From the NCBI RefSeq assembly GCF_030066895.1, contig NZ_JASJAV010000011.1, positions 62,001-126,000 of the forward strand: 64,000 bases of DNA, given 5' to 3'. The position numbers were made by a program, and so were the translations under genes. Source of the DNA: Breoghania sp. (GTDB taxonomy: Bacteria; Pseudomonadota; Alphaproteobacteria; Rhizobiales; Stappiaceae). Of this stretch, positions 39,688 to 50,426 are shown piece after piece. The notes beneath the pieces were generated by a model. It worked only from the letters and a program-made list of their open reading frames with translations, ran no database searches and was not told where the DNA came from. Position 1 is the first letter of the stretch, and each line of letters starts with the position of its first letter.

Positions 39688-40455
39688 GTGAAACAAGAGC
39701 GGGAAGGCACGGCACTCGTCACAGGCGCCGCCAAACGCATCGGACGTGCGATCGCACGGGATCTGGCTGCCGATGGCTGGCCCGTCGCCATTCACGCCAA
39801 CCAGTCTTTCGAACAAGCTGAAACGCTGGCGGACGAAATCCGCCAGTCAGGTGGCCGGGCACATGTCCTGCGGGCGGACCTGCGCGACATCTCAGCCCTG
39901 CCGGGTCTGGTTGCGGAGACCACCCGCACCCTGGGCCCGCCGCAGCTTCTCATCAACAACGCCTCGATTTTCGAGCGGGACGATATCGGCACGCTCGATC
40001 CCGCCCTGTTCGACGATCATTTCGCCATTCACGTGCGTGCGCCCTGCCTTCTGGCGGAGGCCATGGCCAACGCGCTTGCCGACGACATGACGGGCAATAT
40101 CGTCAACATCATCGACCAGCGGGTGCTGAAGCCGACACCACATTTCTTCTCCTACCAGCTTTCGAAATCGACCCTGTGGGCGGCAACCCGCACGCTTGCT
40201 CAGGCGCTTGCCCCGCGCATTCGTGTCAATGCCGTCGGTCCCGGCCCCGCGCTCGCCAGCCCTCGCCAGCAGCAGGCCAATTTCGAAGCGCAATGCGCCG
40301 CCCTGCCTCTCGGCCGCGGCCCGGCGCTTGACGATTTCGGCCGCGCCATCCGTTTTCTGGTGGAAACGACCTCGATTACCGGTCAAATGATCGCCCTGGA
40401 CGGTGGCCAGCACATTGCATGGCAGACGCCCGATGTGACGCAGATCGTGGAATAA
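39688..40455 (+). CDS. Short-chain dehydrogenase, pteridine-reductase/FolM-like
   Basis: Intact 255-residue protein. The cofactor motif TGAAKRIGRAIARDLAADGW is of the pteridine-reductase type with Arg after the Gly-rich loop; LLINNASIFERDD, the catalytic Tyr and Lys in SYQLSKSTLWAATR, and VNAVGPGPAL follow. In Hyphomicrobiales a gene like this often stands just before uvrC, as here (50 bp gap). FolM-type enzymes reduce dihydromonapterin or dihydrofolate with NADPH; the exact substrate is inferred by similarity. Confidence 0.82.
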   Translation: MKQEREGTALVTGAAKRIGRAIARDLAADGWPVAIHANQSFEQAETLADEIRQSGGRAHVLRADLRDISALPGLVAETTRTLGPPQLLINNASIFERDDIGTLDPALFDDHFAIHVRAPCLLAEAMANALADDMTGNIVNIIDQRVLKPTPHFFSYQLSKSTLWAATRTLAQALAPRIRVNAVGPGPALASPRQQQANFEAQCAALPLGRGPALDDFGRAIRFLVETTSITGQMIALDGGQHIAWQTPDVTQIVE

Positions 40456-40505
40456 CGGACATGCTTTGATTTGCATGTTCCCCCGACTCTGACCAGATAT
40501 CGCGC

Positions 40506-42479
40506 ATGAACGACAGCGAAGGTCCATCGAAAGACACGTCAGCTCCCGAGGTCGAGGCCGCCGCACCGGCTAAGAAGGTGCGCGGGGTCGAGGTCATCGC
40601 GGCCTTCGTGCGGCAATTGCCCAATACACCGGGCGTCTATCGCATGATCAATGCGGACGGCGACATGCTCTATGTCGGCAAGGCTCGCAACCTGAAGAAG
40701 CGGGTGACCAACTACACCCGGCTGCAAGGGCTCTCGAACCGCATTGCCCGGATGGTGCAGGCCACCGTGACGATGGAATTCGTCACGACGCGCACGGAAG
40801 CCGAAGCGCTTCTTCTGGAAGCGAACCTCATCAAGCGGCTGCGCCCGCGCTTCAACGTTCTTCTGCGCGACGACAAGTCCTTCCCGCACATCCTGATCAC
40901 CAGCGATCACGAGGCTCCTGCGATCACTAAGCATCGCGGCGCGCGCACCCGCAAGGGCGACTATTTCGGCCCCTTCGCCTCCGCCGGCGCCGTCAACCGC
41001 ACCATCAACGCTCTGCAGAAGGCTTTCTTGCTCAGGACCTGTTCCGACAGCTACTACGACAACCGAACCCGGCCCTGCCTTCTCCATCAGATCAAGCGCT
41101 GCGCGGCGCCGTGCACCGGCGAGATCGACATGGAAGGCTATGCCCGGCTCGTCGACGAGGCCAAGGCGTTTCTCTCCGGCAAGAGCCAGACCGTACACAA
41201 CGAACTGGCCGAGGCGATGGATAAGGCCTCAGAGGTTCTGGATTTCGAGACGGCTGCAATCTACCGGGACAGGCTGGCCGCACTCTCCCACGTGCAGCAC
41301 CACCAGGGCATCAATCCGCACAATGTGGACGAGGCCGACGTCTTCGCCGTCCATCAGGAAGACGGCCAGACCTGCATTCAGGTGTTCTTCTTCCGCACTG
41401 GCCAGAACTGGGGCAACCGCGCCTATTTTCCCAAAACCGACAAGGCACTGGAAGCCGAAGAGGTGCTGGGCTCGTTCCTCACCCAGTTCTACGACAACAA
41501 GGAAACGCCGACACTCGTGCTGCTCTCGCACGAGCCGGAGGAGCGTGAGCTGCTGGCCGAGGCCTTTTCCGAACGTGCCGGACGCCGCATCGAACTGGCC
41601 GTGCCCAAACGCGGCGAGAAGCGAGAACTCGTCGAACACGCGCTGACCAATGCGGGCGAGGCACTGGGGCACAAGTTCGCCGAGACATCCAGTCAGGCGA
41701 GGCTTCTGGCGGGCGTCGCCAAGGCCTTCGACCTGCCGCGCGTGCCGCGGCGCATCGAGGTCTACGACAACTCGCACATCATGGGCACCAATGCGGTGGG
41801 CGGCATGATCGTCGCCGGCCAGGAAGGCTTCGCCAAAAGCCAGTACCGCAAGTTCAACATCAAGTCGCAGGACCTGGTCCCCGGCGACGACTACGGCATG
41901 ATGCGCGAGGTCCTTACCCGCCGGTTCTCAAGGCTCCTGAAGGAGCACGCCGAGGAGCGCCCGGACGAGACGCAGCCAGCTTCCGAAAGCGAGGAGACGA
42001 GCGAAGAGACCACGGACACGACGGCCATACCGGCCTGGCCCGATCTCGTGCTCATCGACGGCGGTCAGGGGCAGTTGCGCGCCGTGCGCGAAACCCTGGA
42101 GGAGATTGGCGTCACCGACGTGCCGCTGGTGGGCATCGCCAAAGGGCCCGACCGCGATGCGGGCCGCGAGAAATTCTTCGTCGAGGGCCGCCCCTCCTTC
42201 ATGCTGCCGGAGCGCGATCCGGTTCTCTATTTCGTGCAGCGCCTGCGCGACGAAGCCCACCGCTTCGCCATCGGCACCCACCGTGCGCGACGCAAGAAAA
42301 AAATGGCGAAGAACCCGCTCGACGAGATCGACGGCATCGGCCCCACGCGCAAGCGCGCCCTGTTGCGCCATTTCGGCACCGCCAAAACCGTCTCCAAGGC
42401 CGGGGTGGACGATCTGATCGCGGTAGACGGCATTTCCGAAGCCACCGCCAAGACGATCTACGACCACTTCCACGAATGA
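40506..42479 (+). CDS. uvrC: Excinuclease ABC subunit C
   Basis: Intact 657-residue UvrC. Domains in order: GIY-YIG nuclease ([20 protein letters not shown], near residue 40), the zinc/Cys-rich loop [18 protein letters not shown] motif ([20 protein letters not shown]), the RNase H-like 5' nuclease domain ([33 protein letters not shown]) and a C-terminal double helix-hairpin-helix ([35 protein letters not shown]). An acidic insertion near residue 490 is common in alphaproteobacteria. It makes both incisions in nucleotide-excision repair with UvrA and UvrB. No lesion, so the repair pathway step is retained. Confidence 0.97.
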   Translation: MNDSEGPSKDTSAPEVEAAAPAKKVRGVEVIAAFVRQLPNTPGVYRMINADGDMLYVGKARNLKKRVTNYTRLQGLSNRIARMVQATVTMEFVTTRTEAEALLLEANLIKRLRPRFNVLLRDDKSFPHILITSDHEAPAITKHRGARTRKGDYFGPFASAGAVNRTINALQKAFLLRTCSDSYYDNRTRPCLLHQIKRCAAPCTGEIDMEGYARLVDEAKAFLSGKSQTVHNELAEAMDKASEVLDFETAAIYRDRLAALSHVQHHQGINPHNVDEADVFAVHQEDGQTCIQVFFFRTGQNWGNRAYFPKTDKALEAEEVLGSFLTQFYDNKETPTLVLLSHEPEERELLAEAFSERAGRRIELAVPKRGEKRELVEHALTNAGEALGHKFAETSSQARLLAGVAKAFDLPRVPRRIEVYDNSHIMGTNAVGGMIVAGQEGFAKSQYRKFNIKSQDLVPGDDYGMMREVLTRRFSRLLKEHAEERPDETQPASESEETSEETTDTTAIPAWPDLVLIDGGQGQLRAVRETLEEIGVTDVPLVGIAKGPDRDAGREKFFVEGRPSFMLPERDPVLYFVQRLRDEAHRFAIGTHRARRKKKMAKNPLDEIDGIGPTRKRALLRHFGTAKTVSKAGVDDLIAVDGISEATAKTIYDHFHE

Positions 42480-42630
42480 GTGGACGGGGAATGATCATGG
42501 CGAAGAGCGCCCGCACGCCTGATGCTCGATATCCGATTTCGAGACGACAGGATTTCCGCTAAGGCCCAGCCGTCCGCGACGGATTCATTCAAAACGGCTA
42601 AGGACTGCGGGCACACCGCAGGCAAGACAT

Positions 42631-44217
42631 ATGCACGGCATGCAAGCTCAGACGATGTTTCAGCACGCACTCGACCTTCTGGAGGTCAACCGGGTGGACG
42701 ATGCGCTGCCACTCCTGGAAGAGCTGTACCGGGTCGAACCGCGCGATGCCCGCGTCAACTTCTCGCTCGCCATGACCGCCCGCGATGCCGGGAATGACTA
42801 CCGGCGGCTGGACTTCCTGAAAAAGGCCGCGCAGGTCGCCAAGAAGAAGGGCCTCGTCTTCGAAGAACTCTCCCGTGCCTATTCGCAACTTCGACGAGGA
42901 CGAAGACGCCATTACGGCGGCCCGCAAGGCGGTTGCGCTTGAGCCGAAAAACCCTGACATGCATGCCGCGCTCGGCGCCGCATATCGCAAGGCCGGACGC
43001 GAAAAGCTGGCGGAGCAATCCCTTCAGCGTGCGCTCGCCCTGGAGCCGGAACACATCGGCACCTTGCAGGAATACGGCAATACGGCGAACTGAAGCTCGC
43101 GCTCGGCGACAGCAAGGTGGCGGAAGACTTCTTCAGGCAGATCATCAAGTCGACCAACGGCTATCATTCGCTTGGCTACATCGCACGTTCACAGCTCAAC
43201 GGACGCACACGCGACCCGCAGGACATTCCCGAGCTGGAAAAGGCGATCGCCACGGAGAATGGACACAGTCCAAGGGCCTTGAGCCGGCTGCATTTCGCGG
43301 CTGCCGCCATGTAGGACGACGCGGGCGATCCGGGCAAGGCATTCGAACACTACGATCGCGGACACGAACTGATCTATCCCGACGACAACGTGGACGCCTA
43401 CCGGCAGCACGTAGAAATGATGAAGGAGGTGTTCACCCACACGTTCTTCGAGGAACGACGCGAAATGGGCCATGACAGCGCCAAACCGGTCTTCATCTTC
43501 GGCATGCCCCGCTCCGGCACCACGCTGACCGAACAGATCATCAACCGCCACCCGCGCGCAGCCGGTGTCGGCGAACTGAGCTTCTTCACCCATCAGGGAC
43601 AGGCGCTGAGCTTCGGTGCCGACAAGCCCGGCATCTTCGCCGACAACGCACAGGCGATGAAGGAGAAGGATTTCAAGCGCATAAGCCGGAAGTATCTGAC
43701 ACTTCTCGACAAGCTGGCGCCGAATACGAACCGCGTCGCCGACAAGATGCCCCACAACTTCGAGCATCTCTGGTTGGTGGCCTTGCTCTTTCCCAGCGCG
43801 ACCTTCATCCATTGCACGCGCGAGCCGGTCGATTGCTGCATTTCCATCTATTCGAAGGCTCTGGGCAGCGAGCACAGGTACAACCGCAGCCAGAGCACGC
43901 TCAGCCAGTATTTCCGCCTCTACCGCGACCTGATGGAGCACTGGAAATCGGTTCTGTCCGTCGAAATCCACGAGCAGTCCTATGAGGCAATGGTCTCCGA
44001 TCAGGAAGGCCAGAGCCGCGCCCTGATCGCCCAAACAGGTCTGGAATGGGACGATGACTGCCTCGAATTCTACAAGGGAGAGAGGCAGGTGCGCACGTTC
44101 TCCAAGGATCAGGTCCGCAAACCGATCTACAAGACCTCCCTGGAGCGCTGGAAACGTTACGAGCCGCACATCGCGCCGTTGCTGGACGCGCTCGGAGATC
44201 TTGCACCGAACCGTTAG
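42631..44217 (+). pseudogene. TPR-sulfotransferase protein, two frameshifts and one stop
   Basis: ATG 42631 begins a tetratricopeptide region (FQHALDLLEVNRVDDALPLL; AITAARKAVALEPKNPDMHA; AEQSLQRALALEPEHIGTLQ), followed by a sulfotransferase domain with 5'-PSB loop KPVFIFGMPRSGTTLTEQII and 3'-PB region IHCTREPVDCCISIYSKAL. A shift near 42890, a second near 43080, and TAG at 43312-43314 break it; the overall length is still a multiple of three. The family transfers sulfate from PAPS, mostly in membrane or surface modification. It interrupts the usual uvrC-pgsA neighbourhood. Confidence 0.83.
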
Positions 44218-44387
44218 AACCGCGTCTCCTAGGGGATCTTCCGCTTCGGAATCCTCACGGGGACAGGAATTTCGGTGTAAGAATTAACGGATTTCGTGTT
44301 ACCACCTCAGCAGATCGAGCATGGCGTTACACCGCAACGGGTTCTCGCCGCCCCAAAACACCGAAACAATCCGACGCGAGGCGCACC

Positions 44388-45652
44388 ATGCAACGCATCT
44401 GCGCACGCAGCCGAAGAACGCCTGACGCTGGGGATTGAACTTGATCGAAAAGAATTTTTCCTTCTGCTGTGTGAGGCTCTGCTCTACTTCACGATCATGG
44501 CGGGGCTGCTCTACGGTCGCCGACGCTTCGGCATCGGGGTGTTCATGTGCGCCATCGGCGTGATGCACTTCCTCGAGACCTATCTGGCCAGCGTCTTTTA
44601 CATCCAGCTCCCCTTCGGCCAGCTTTCGCCGGGCTCCACGATCCTGTTTTCCGGCAAGCTGATGATAATCCTGATGCTCTACATTCATGATCCTGCGCAG
44701 TCACGAGATCTCGCCCGACCGTCTGCCCGACATCCACTTCGTCGATGAGATGGGTTAGTTGATGGTCTGGGGCACGACGCTGCTCTTCATCGATTCAATC
44801 GCGATCATCCTGCTCTACGAGCATCTGGGAACCTGGTTCAGGCGCGTCCCCATCCTGAGATTGTTCACCAGCGACGCCCTGATCCTGAGCTTCGATCAGG
44901 CGGGCTTCTTCATCGCGCTCCACGTCTATTCCAGCGCCCCGTTCGAAGCGATGATCGGCGACTGGATGGCGAAAGTGTGCGCAGCCTTCGTGTTCAGTGT
45001 GATGATTATCGGTTACCTCCGTTTCGTCGAGCACGAGGAGCCGGCGGCCGAGCACTCCGTCAAGGGGCGCAACATCGCCGACATCTTCTACATGCTGACG
45101 TTCCGCGAACGGTACGAGGATCTGCTCCAACAGACCGGCCGCGACGCGCTGACCGGCGTCTTCAACCGGCGCAAGCTGGAACTGATGGCGACCGAGGCCT
45201 TTCAGAAAGAAACCATCGCCGCCAAGCCCATCAGCCTTCTCGCGATCGACATCGACCAGTTCAAGTCGGTCAACGACAATTTCGGGCACAAGGTGGGCGA
45301 CGAGGTGCTGCAGGCCATGGCGATAACCCTGTCGCGAGGATTGCGGCCCGACGATCAGCTCTTCCGCTACGGTGGCGAGGAATTCATCGTCCTGAGCCCG
45401 AACCTCGGACCGGCCGCGGCCGCCCTTATAGCCGAACGCCTGCGCGAGGCCGTCAACACTCACTCCGAAACGAACTTCCGCGGATCGACGATTTCCATCG
45501 GCGTCGCCACCGCGCCGATCGAGGCGACCGATTTCGATTCCCTGTTCGCCTGCGCCGATACCCGGCTCTATGTCGCCAAGAACAACGGCCGTAACCGAGT
45601 CGTATCGGCTTACAGCCAGCTTAATCAGGATACCGCTACGTCGGCCGTGTGA
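44388..45652 (+). pseudogene. Membrane-anchored diguanylate cyclase (GGDEF), broken
   Basis: The N-terminal half carries several transmembrane helices (ALLYFTIMAGLLYGRRRFGI, FSGKLMIILMLYI, GTTLLFIDSIAIILLYE), and the C-terminal half a GGDEF domain with the active-site RYGGEEFIVLSP and DALTGVFNRRKLEL, DIDQFKSVNDNFGHKVGDEV. A shift near 44690 and TAG at 44756-44758 lie between. I could not find a convincing in-frame start, so the 5' boundary is approximate. The enzyme would make cyclic di-GMP. It is adjacent to another dead gene. Confidence 0.82.
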
Positions 45653-45892
45653 TCGGGTGCGGCCGGAAACGGCCCCTCCCCTCATTTGTATCCGGATCCG
45701 TTCCTTGGCGAATTGACGGACAAGCCCACACCGTGCTTGTCTCGCGATGCAGCATAAGCGTGTAGGCAGTGCTGCCCTTCCTGAAGCAAGCGGTCGGACC
45801 GACCGCATGTCCGCTTCAGGCTCAACCGCTTTTCGCGATACGGCGACCCGCACGGCCACGCGCGCCGCCTGTTCAGCCCGACACGAGCCGCA

Positions 45893-46468
45893 ATGTCCGC
45901 TTCCGTTGCCCTGTCCCTTCCCAATCTGCTGACCTACGGACGAATCCTCGCGGTTCCGGCCGTCGCAGCCTGTTTCTACGTTCCCGGCAATGCCGCCCGC
46001 TGGACGGCGTTGGGAATCTTCGTCGCAGCCGCCATCACCGACTTTTTCGACGGCTACCTTGCACGCATGTGGAAACAGCAATCGGCCCTGGGCCGCATGC
46101 TCGACCCGATCGCTGACAAGCTGCTAGTATCCGTCTGCCTGCTAGTTCTGGCCGCCGAAGGCACCGTGGGAAACTGGTCCCTCATTCCCGCCATCGTCAT
46201 ACTGTGCCGCGAGATCCTGGTTTCGGGCCTACGCGAGTTCCTGGCCGAACTTCAGGTCAGCGTTCCGGTGACGAAAATGGCGAAATACAAGACGACGACG
46301 CAGCTCGTGGCCATCGGCTTCCTGCTCGCCGGTCCCGCGGGAGACAAGATTCTGCCCGGCACGACGCTGATCGGTTTGACCTTGCTCTGGATTTCCGGGT
46401 TGCTGACGCTCTATACCGGATACGACTACTTCAGAGCCGGTATCGGCCACTTGATCGAGGAACCGTGA
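45893..46468 (+). CDS. pgsA: CDP-diacylglycerol--glycerol-3-phosphate 3-phosphatidyltransferase
   Basis: Intact 191-residue integral membrane enzyme. The CDP-alcohol phosphotransferase signature is complete in TDFFDGYLARMW followed by SALGRMLDPIADKLL, with the four conserved Asp. It makes phosphatidylglycerophosphate, the first step to phosphatidylglycerol. The TGA stop overlaps the ATG of moaD (ATGA), so the genes form an operon pgsA-moaD-moaE. Confidence 0.95.
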   Translation: MSASVALSLPNLLTYGRILAVPAVAACFYVPGNAARWTALGIFVAAAITDFFDGYLARMWKQQSALGRMLDPIADKLLVSVCLLVLAAEGTVGNWSLIPAIVILCREILVSGLREFLAELQVSVPVTKMAKYKTTTQLVAIGFLLAGPAGDKILPGTTLIGLTLLWISGLLTLYTGYDYFRAGIGHLIEEP

Positions 46469-46721
46469 TGAAGATCCTCTATTTCGCCTGGGTGCGCGAG
46501 CACATCGGCATGCCGGAGGAAGAGATCGCCCTGCCCGCGGAGGTTACCACACCGGCAGACCTGCTCACTTCCCTGCGCAAGCGCGATCCCGAATATACGA
46601 ATCCGCCTTCGAACGCCCCGAGCTCATTCGCGTCGCCGCCGATCAGACGCATATCGAGCATGACGCTCCCCTCGGCGATGCGTGCGAGGTCGCTTTCTTT
46701 CCCCCGATGACGGGCGGCTGA
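46468..46721 (+). pseudogene. moaD: Molybdopterin synthase sulfur carrier subunit MoaD, one-base deletion
   Basis: Starts at ATG 46468 overlapping pgsA (MKILYFAWVREHIGMPEEEI, the normal MoaD beginning). A missing base near 46600 moves the rest (AFERPELIRVAADQTHIEHD, VAFFPPMTGG) to another frame, which ends with the functional di-glycine at 46721. The span is 254 bases, exactly one short of 85 codons. MoaD carries the sulfur used to make molybdopterin with MoaE. If the deletion is real, the cofactor cannot be made by this route. Confidence 0.88.
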
Positions 46722-46725
46722 GCCG

Positions 46726-47187
46726 ATGTCGATCACCGTGCGCATCCAGCCGGAGGATTTCGACCCGGCCGCCGAGATCGCTCACCTGACCGAGGGCCGG
46801 GCCGATATCGGCGCGATCGTCACCTTCACCGGTCTTTGCCGGGACGAGGACGGTCGGCTCTCCGCACTGGAACTGGAACATTATCCGGGCATGGCGGAAG
46901 CCGAGATCCGGCGTATCGCGGAACAGGCCGCCGAGCGCTGGTCCCTGCAGGACATCACCGTCATCCATCGCCACGGCAAGCTCGCACTGGGCTCCAATAT
47001 CGTGCTGGTGGTCACCACCTCCTCGCACCGGGCCGCCGCCTTCGAGGCTGCCGAGTTCCTGATGGACTATCTCAAGACCCGCGCTCCCTTCTGGAAGAAG
47101 GAATGGCTGGCGGACGGCACCAGCGGCGGGTGGGTCGAGGCTCACGACCGCGACGATGCCGCTGCAGAGCGCTGGCGGGCCGCCTGA
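46726..47187 (+). CDS. moaE: Molybdopterin synthase catalytic subunit MoaE
   Basis: Intact 153-residue protein starting 4 bases after moaD. Conserved features are GAIVTFTGLCRDEDGR, the ITVIHRHGKLALGSNIVLVV stretch, SSHRAAAFEAAEFLMDYLK and the catalytic KTRAPFWKKEW lysines. MoaE joins two thiols onto precursor Z with sulfur delivered by MoaD. Its intact frame beside a broken moaD suggests either a very recent lesion or an indel error. Confidence 0.93.
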   Translation: MSITVRIQPEDFDPAAEIAHLTEGRADIGAIVTFTGLCRDEDGRLSALELEHYPGMAEAEIRRIAEQAAERWSLQDITVIHRHGKLALGSNIVLVVTTSSHRAAAFEAAEFLMDYLKTRAPFWKKEWLADGTSGGWVEAHDRDDAAAERWRAA

Positions 47188-47367
47188 CATTCGAATATAT
47201 GTTCGCTGGGTCGAGCGAGGACGTGCGTCAATGCCTTGACGTCTCGTCCCGGCCGTCTAGCTTGGTAGACATTAAAATCATGCCAGCTTGATCCAGGCAG
47301 GTCTCGGTCGGTGTGTTCTGCTGCCTCTTGCCCGCCACCTCCAAATCCGTTCTTGCAAGGACCTCAG

Positions 47368-48609
47368 ATGAGTTCGACCCAATCGGACGCCTATGCGCGC
47401 CTCGGTATCCCTTACGCCGAATTCATCGTGTTCATCGCATCGTTGATGATGCTGAACGCGCTGGCGATCGACATCATGCTTCCCGCCTTGCCGGATATCG
47501 GCAACGATCTGGGCGTGAGCGACGTCAACGACCGTCAGCTCATTCTCTCCGCCTACCTCATCAGCTTCGGTTTCACGCAGCTTCTCTACGGCCCGCTTGC
47601 CGACCGCTTCGGCCGCAAGCCCGTGCTGCTGGTCGGACTGGTGATCTATTGCCTTGCCGGTATCGGGGCGGCGAGCGCACCGAGTTTCGAGTTGCTGCTG
47701 CTTGCCCGGTTCGTGCAGGGCATGGGCGCGGCCGCCCCGCGCGTGCTCGCCTTTGCGATCGTGCGCGACTGTTTCGAAGGCCGACAGATGGCGCGGGTGA
47801 TGTCGCTCACCATGATGGTCTTCATCCTGGTTCCAGTCATCGCCCCCAGTATCGGGCAATTGATGATCCTGGCCGGGCACTGGCGCTGGATCTTCGGGCT
47901 TCTGACCATCGGCAGCGCGATCGTGGCCGGCTGGACGGCCCTGCACATCCCCGAAACGCTGCACCCGGAAGACCGCACACGGATTTCCTTCAGCTCGATC
48001 ATGACCAACTACCGCATCACGCTGACGACCCGCCAGACGGTCGGCTACATGATCGCGGTCGCCCTCATGTTCGGCGGCATGTTCGGCTTTCTCAATTCCG
48101 TGCAGCAGATCATGGTCGACGTCTATGACATGGGCGCTGCCTTCCCGCTGGTCTTCGCCGGCATCGCCCTGTCGATCGCCGTTGCCTCGATGCTGAATTC
48201 CCGCTTCGTCGTGAAGCTCGGCATGCGTGTCATCGCACACTACGCCATGGCGACGATGGCCGTGATCTACGTGATCCACGCACTGATCGCCAATCTCGGG
48301 CTCGACTCGATCTGGACCTTCGCCCCGCTCATGGCGGCCGCCATGTGCTGCTTCGGTCTCATGATGGCCAATCTGAATTCGCTCGCCATGGTGCCAATCG
48401 GCCATATCGCGGGCTCCGCCGCCGCGATCATCGGTTTTGTCGGCACCACCGGCGGCACCATTCCCGGCTATTTCATCGGTCAGGCTTTCGACGGAACGAT
48501 TATCCCCTTCACGACCGGCTTCGCGATCCTGTCGATCGCAGCCCTCGTGGTGGTGGTGATCACGGAGCACGGTCACATGTTCCGCGCCGGAGATATGCCG
48601 CACACCTGA
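47368..48609 (+). CDS. Bcr/CflA-type MFS drug efflux transporter
   Basis: Intact 413-residue protein with 12 hydrophobic segments. The start MSSTQSDAYARLGIPYAEFI follows GCAAGGACC. Family features are IDIMLPALPDIGNDLGV and the motif GPLADRFGRKPVLLVG after helix 2, then RFVQGMGAAAPRVLAFAIVR. Such carriers export sulfonamide, bicyclomycin or similar compounds in exchange for protons. A strong bidirectional terminator follows. Confidence 0.88.
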   Translation: MSSTQSDAYARLGIPYAEFIVFIASLMMLNALAIDIMLPALPDIGNDLGVSDVNDRQLILSAYLISFGFTQLLYGPLADRFGRKPVLLVGLVIYCLAGIGAASAPSFELLLLARFVQGMGAAAPRVLAFAIVRDCFEGRQMARVMSLTMMVFILVPVIAPSIGQLMILAGHWRWIFGLLTIGSAIVAGWTALHIPETLHPEDRTRISFSSIMTNYRITLTTRQTVGYMIAVALMFGGMFGFLNSVQQIMVDVYDMGAAFPLVFAGIALSIAVASMLNSRFVVKLGMRVIAHYAMATMAVIYVIHALIANLGLDSIWTFAPLMAAAMCCFGLMMANLNSLAMVPIGHIAGSAAAIIGFVGTTGGTIPGYFIGQAFDGTIIPFTTGFAILSIAALVVVVITEHGHMFRAGDMPHT

Positions 48610-48628
48610 GCCGATCCGCTTTGAACGA

Positions 48629-48665
48629 AAAAGGCCGCCCGCAGATGAACTGCGGGCGGCCTTTT
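48629..48665. terminator. Bidirectional terminator between Bcr/CflA transporter and ilvE
   Basis: A perfect hairpin with 16-base arms (AAAAGGCCGCCCGCAG and its complement) around a 5-base loop, flanked by A and T tracts. It serves the plus-strand transporter and the convergent ilvE gene. Confidence 0.92.
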
Positions 48666-48700
48666 CATTTCAGATGCTTTCGGCCTTCGGCCGTCGAGCT

Positions 48701-49600
48701 TTACTCGGCTGCGATCGCGGCGGCACCGACCGCACGCACGCAAGCTTCGTAGTCGTGCATCAGCTGCTCGGAAATCTTGCCAAGCTTGAAGTGATACGGT
48801 CCGACCTCGGCAACCGGGGTCACCTCAGCGGCCGTACCGGTCAGGAAGCATTCCTCGAATCCTTCCATCTCTTCCGGCTTGATCGTGCGCTCGTTCACCT
48901 CGATCCCGCGATCGCGGGCAAGCCCCATCACCGTGCAACGGGTGATGCCGTCCAGGAAGCAGATCGGCTTCGGCGTATGCAGCGCGCCGTCCTTCACAAA
49001 GAAGATGTTCGCACCGGTCGCTTCGGCAACATCGCCCTTCCAGTCGAGCATCACCGCATCCGCGTATCCCTTGTGCTTTGCCGCGTGTTTGGACAGCGTG
49101 CAGATCATGTAAAGGCCGGCAGCCTTTGCATTCCACGGGATGGTGTGCGGATCGGGACGACGATATTCGGCGATATCCAGACGAAGGCCCTTCAGCTTCT
49201 CTTCCGGCTTGAAGTAGCTCGGCCACTCCCACACGGCGATCGCGGTGTGAATCTTGTTCTGCTGAGCCGACACGCCCAGAGCCTCGCTGCCGCGCCATGC
49301 AATCGGGCGCACATAGGCTTCCGTCAGCTTCTCACGCTTCAGCAGCTCATTCGTGGCGTCATTGATCTGTTGCGCCGTGAACGGAATCTTGAAATCCAGA
49401 ATCTGGGCCGAACGGAGCAGGCGGTCCGTGTGTTCATCAAGCTTGAACACGTGCCCCGAATAGGCACGCTCGCCTTCGAACACCGTGCTCGCGTAGTGAA
49501 GCCCGTGCGTCAGCACATGAATCTTTGCGTCCTTGAACGGGATGAATTCCCCGTCAAACCAGATCTCACCGTCCATTTGGTCGAATGCAGGCCCGGCCAT
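48701..49600 (-). CDS. ilvE: Branched-chain amino acid aminotransferase
   Basis: Intact 299-residue fold-type IV PLP enzyme. Typical are GEIWFDGEFIPFKDAKIHVL, HGLHYASTVFEGERAYSG, the PLP lysine in PHTIPWNAKAAGLYM, and DVAEATGANIFFVKDGALHT with LDGITRCTVMGLARDRGIEV. It transfers amino groups to and from leucine, isoleucine and valine. It is transcribed divergently from the petP-type regulator, an arrangement seen in related alphaproteobacteria. Confidence 0.93.
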   Translation of the reverse strand: MAGPAFDQMDGEIWFDGEFIPFKDAKIHVLTHGLHYASTVFEGERAYSGHVFKLDEHTDRLLRSAQILDFKIPFTAQQINDATNELLKREKLTEAYVRPIAWRGSEALGVSAQQNKIHTAIAVWEWPSYFKPEEKLKGLRLDIAEYRRPDPHTIPWNAKAAGLYMICTLSKHAAKHKGYADAVMLDWKGDVAEATGANIFFVKDGALHTPKPICFLDGITRCTVMGLARDRGIEVNERTIKPEEMEGFEECFLTGTAAEVTPVAEVGPYHFKLGKISEQLMHDYEACVRAVGAAAIAAE

Positions 49601-49851
49601 TTCCTCATCTCCAGCATTATTAAGTTGTTGCGCTCCCTCAAGGGAGCTTGACTGCGTTGCGATATCCGCCCCGACATCGGCGCTAAAGGCATCCCCTTAG
49701 GTGGCAGCTTTACGTCGCAGCGAAAGTATCGATATCTTCTCCCCACGCTGATCCGGCAAAAAGCAACGGATCGAACCAAGGCGGGCGGAAAATGTTCAAA
49801 CGTTTCGTCGAGATCGTATTTTGTGTAACAATAGGTCCGAAATAAGTCAAT

Positions 49852-50390
49852 ATGGATGACGTAAATTTCAATGCGACTAAATCTTGGGCGGATGGCGGCG
49901 CGTCAACAGGCAATGGTGACGGCTCGCAAGGGTCCAAGGATCTGCACTACGAGCTGATCGAGCTGCTTTTTTTCGCCTATAGCGACTTCATATCCGATCC
50001 GGACGCGATCTTGTCGGAATACGGCTTCGGCCGGGCGCACCACTGCGTGGTTCATTTTGTCTCGCGCAAACTGAGAATTCGGGTAATGGAACTGCTGGAC
50101 ATTTTGAAGATCACGAAGCAGAGCCTCGGCCGGGTGCTGAAGCAGCTCGTCGACGAGGGCTTCATCAAACAGCGAACAGATTTGCACGACCGGCGACAGC
50201 GGCGACTCTATCCGACCGCGAAGGGGGGAAAGCCTTGAGCCACCAGCTGCCCGTGCCGCAATCGCACAGACTGTAAAAGGCATTAAGCGGATTGCCGGAA
50301 GGCGGGCAGGATATCGCCCGTCAGTTCCTGTACCGCATCATCAACGACACCGAACACCCCCATGTCGCCCGCCTTGCCGGCAAACACTAG
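49852..50390 (+). pseudogene. petP: MarR/PetP-type regulator, frameshift and stop near the C-terminus
   Basis: From ATG 49852 the winged-helix domain is complete (HYELIELLFFAYSDFISDPD, GFGRAHHCVVHFVSRKLRIR, ILKITKQSLGRVLKQLVDEG). One base is missing in the G run at 50223-50228, and a TAA at 50274-50276 follows; in the restored frame the ending is ALSGLPEGGQDIARQFLYRI up to TAG 50390. Neighbours match PetP-PetR of Rhodobacter-type genomes, where they influence respiratory/photosynthetic cytochromes. A truncated but possibly DNA-binding product could still be made. Confidence 0.8.
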
Positions 50391-50426
50391 AATGCGGACC
50401 GGCTGAGCGAGGAAACCGAAGAGACG

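Noticed and set aside
47278..48603. Long minus-strand open frame of 441 codons
   Set aside because: It is antisense to the Bcr/CflA transporter and is rich in His, Asp and Arg, as usual for shadows of membrane-protein genes.
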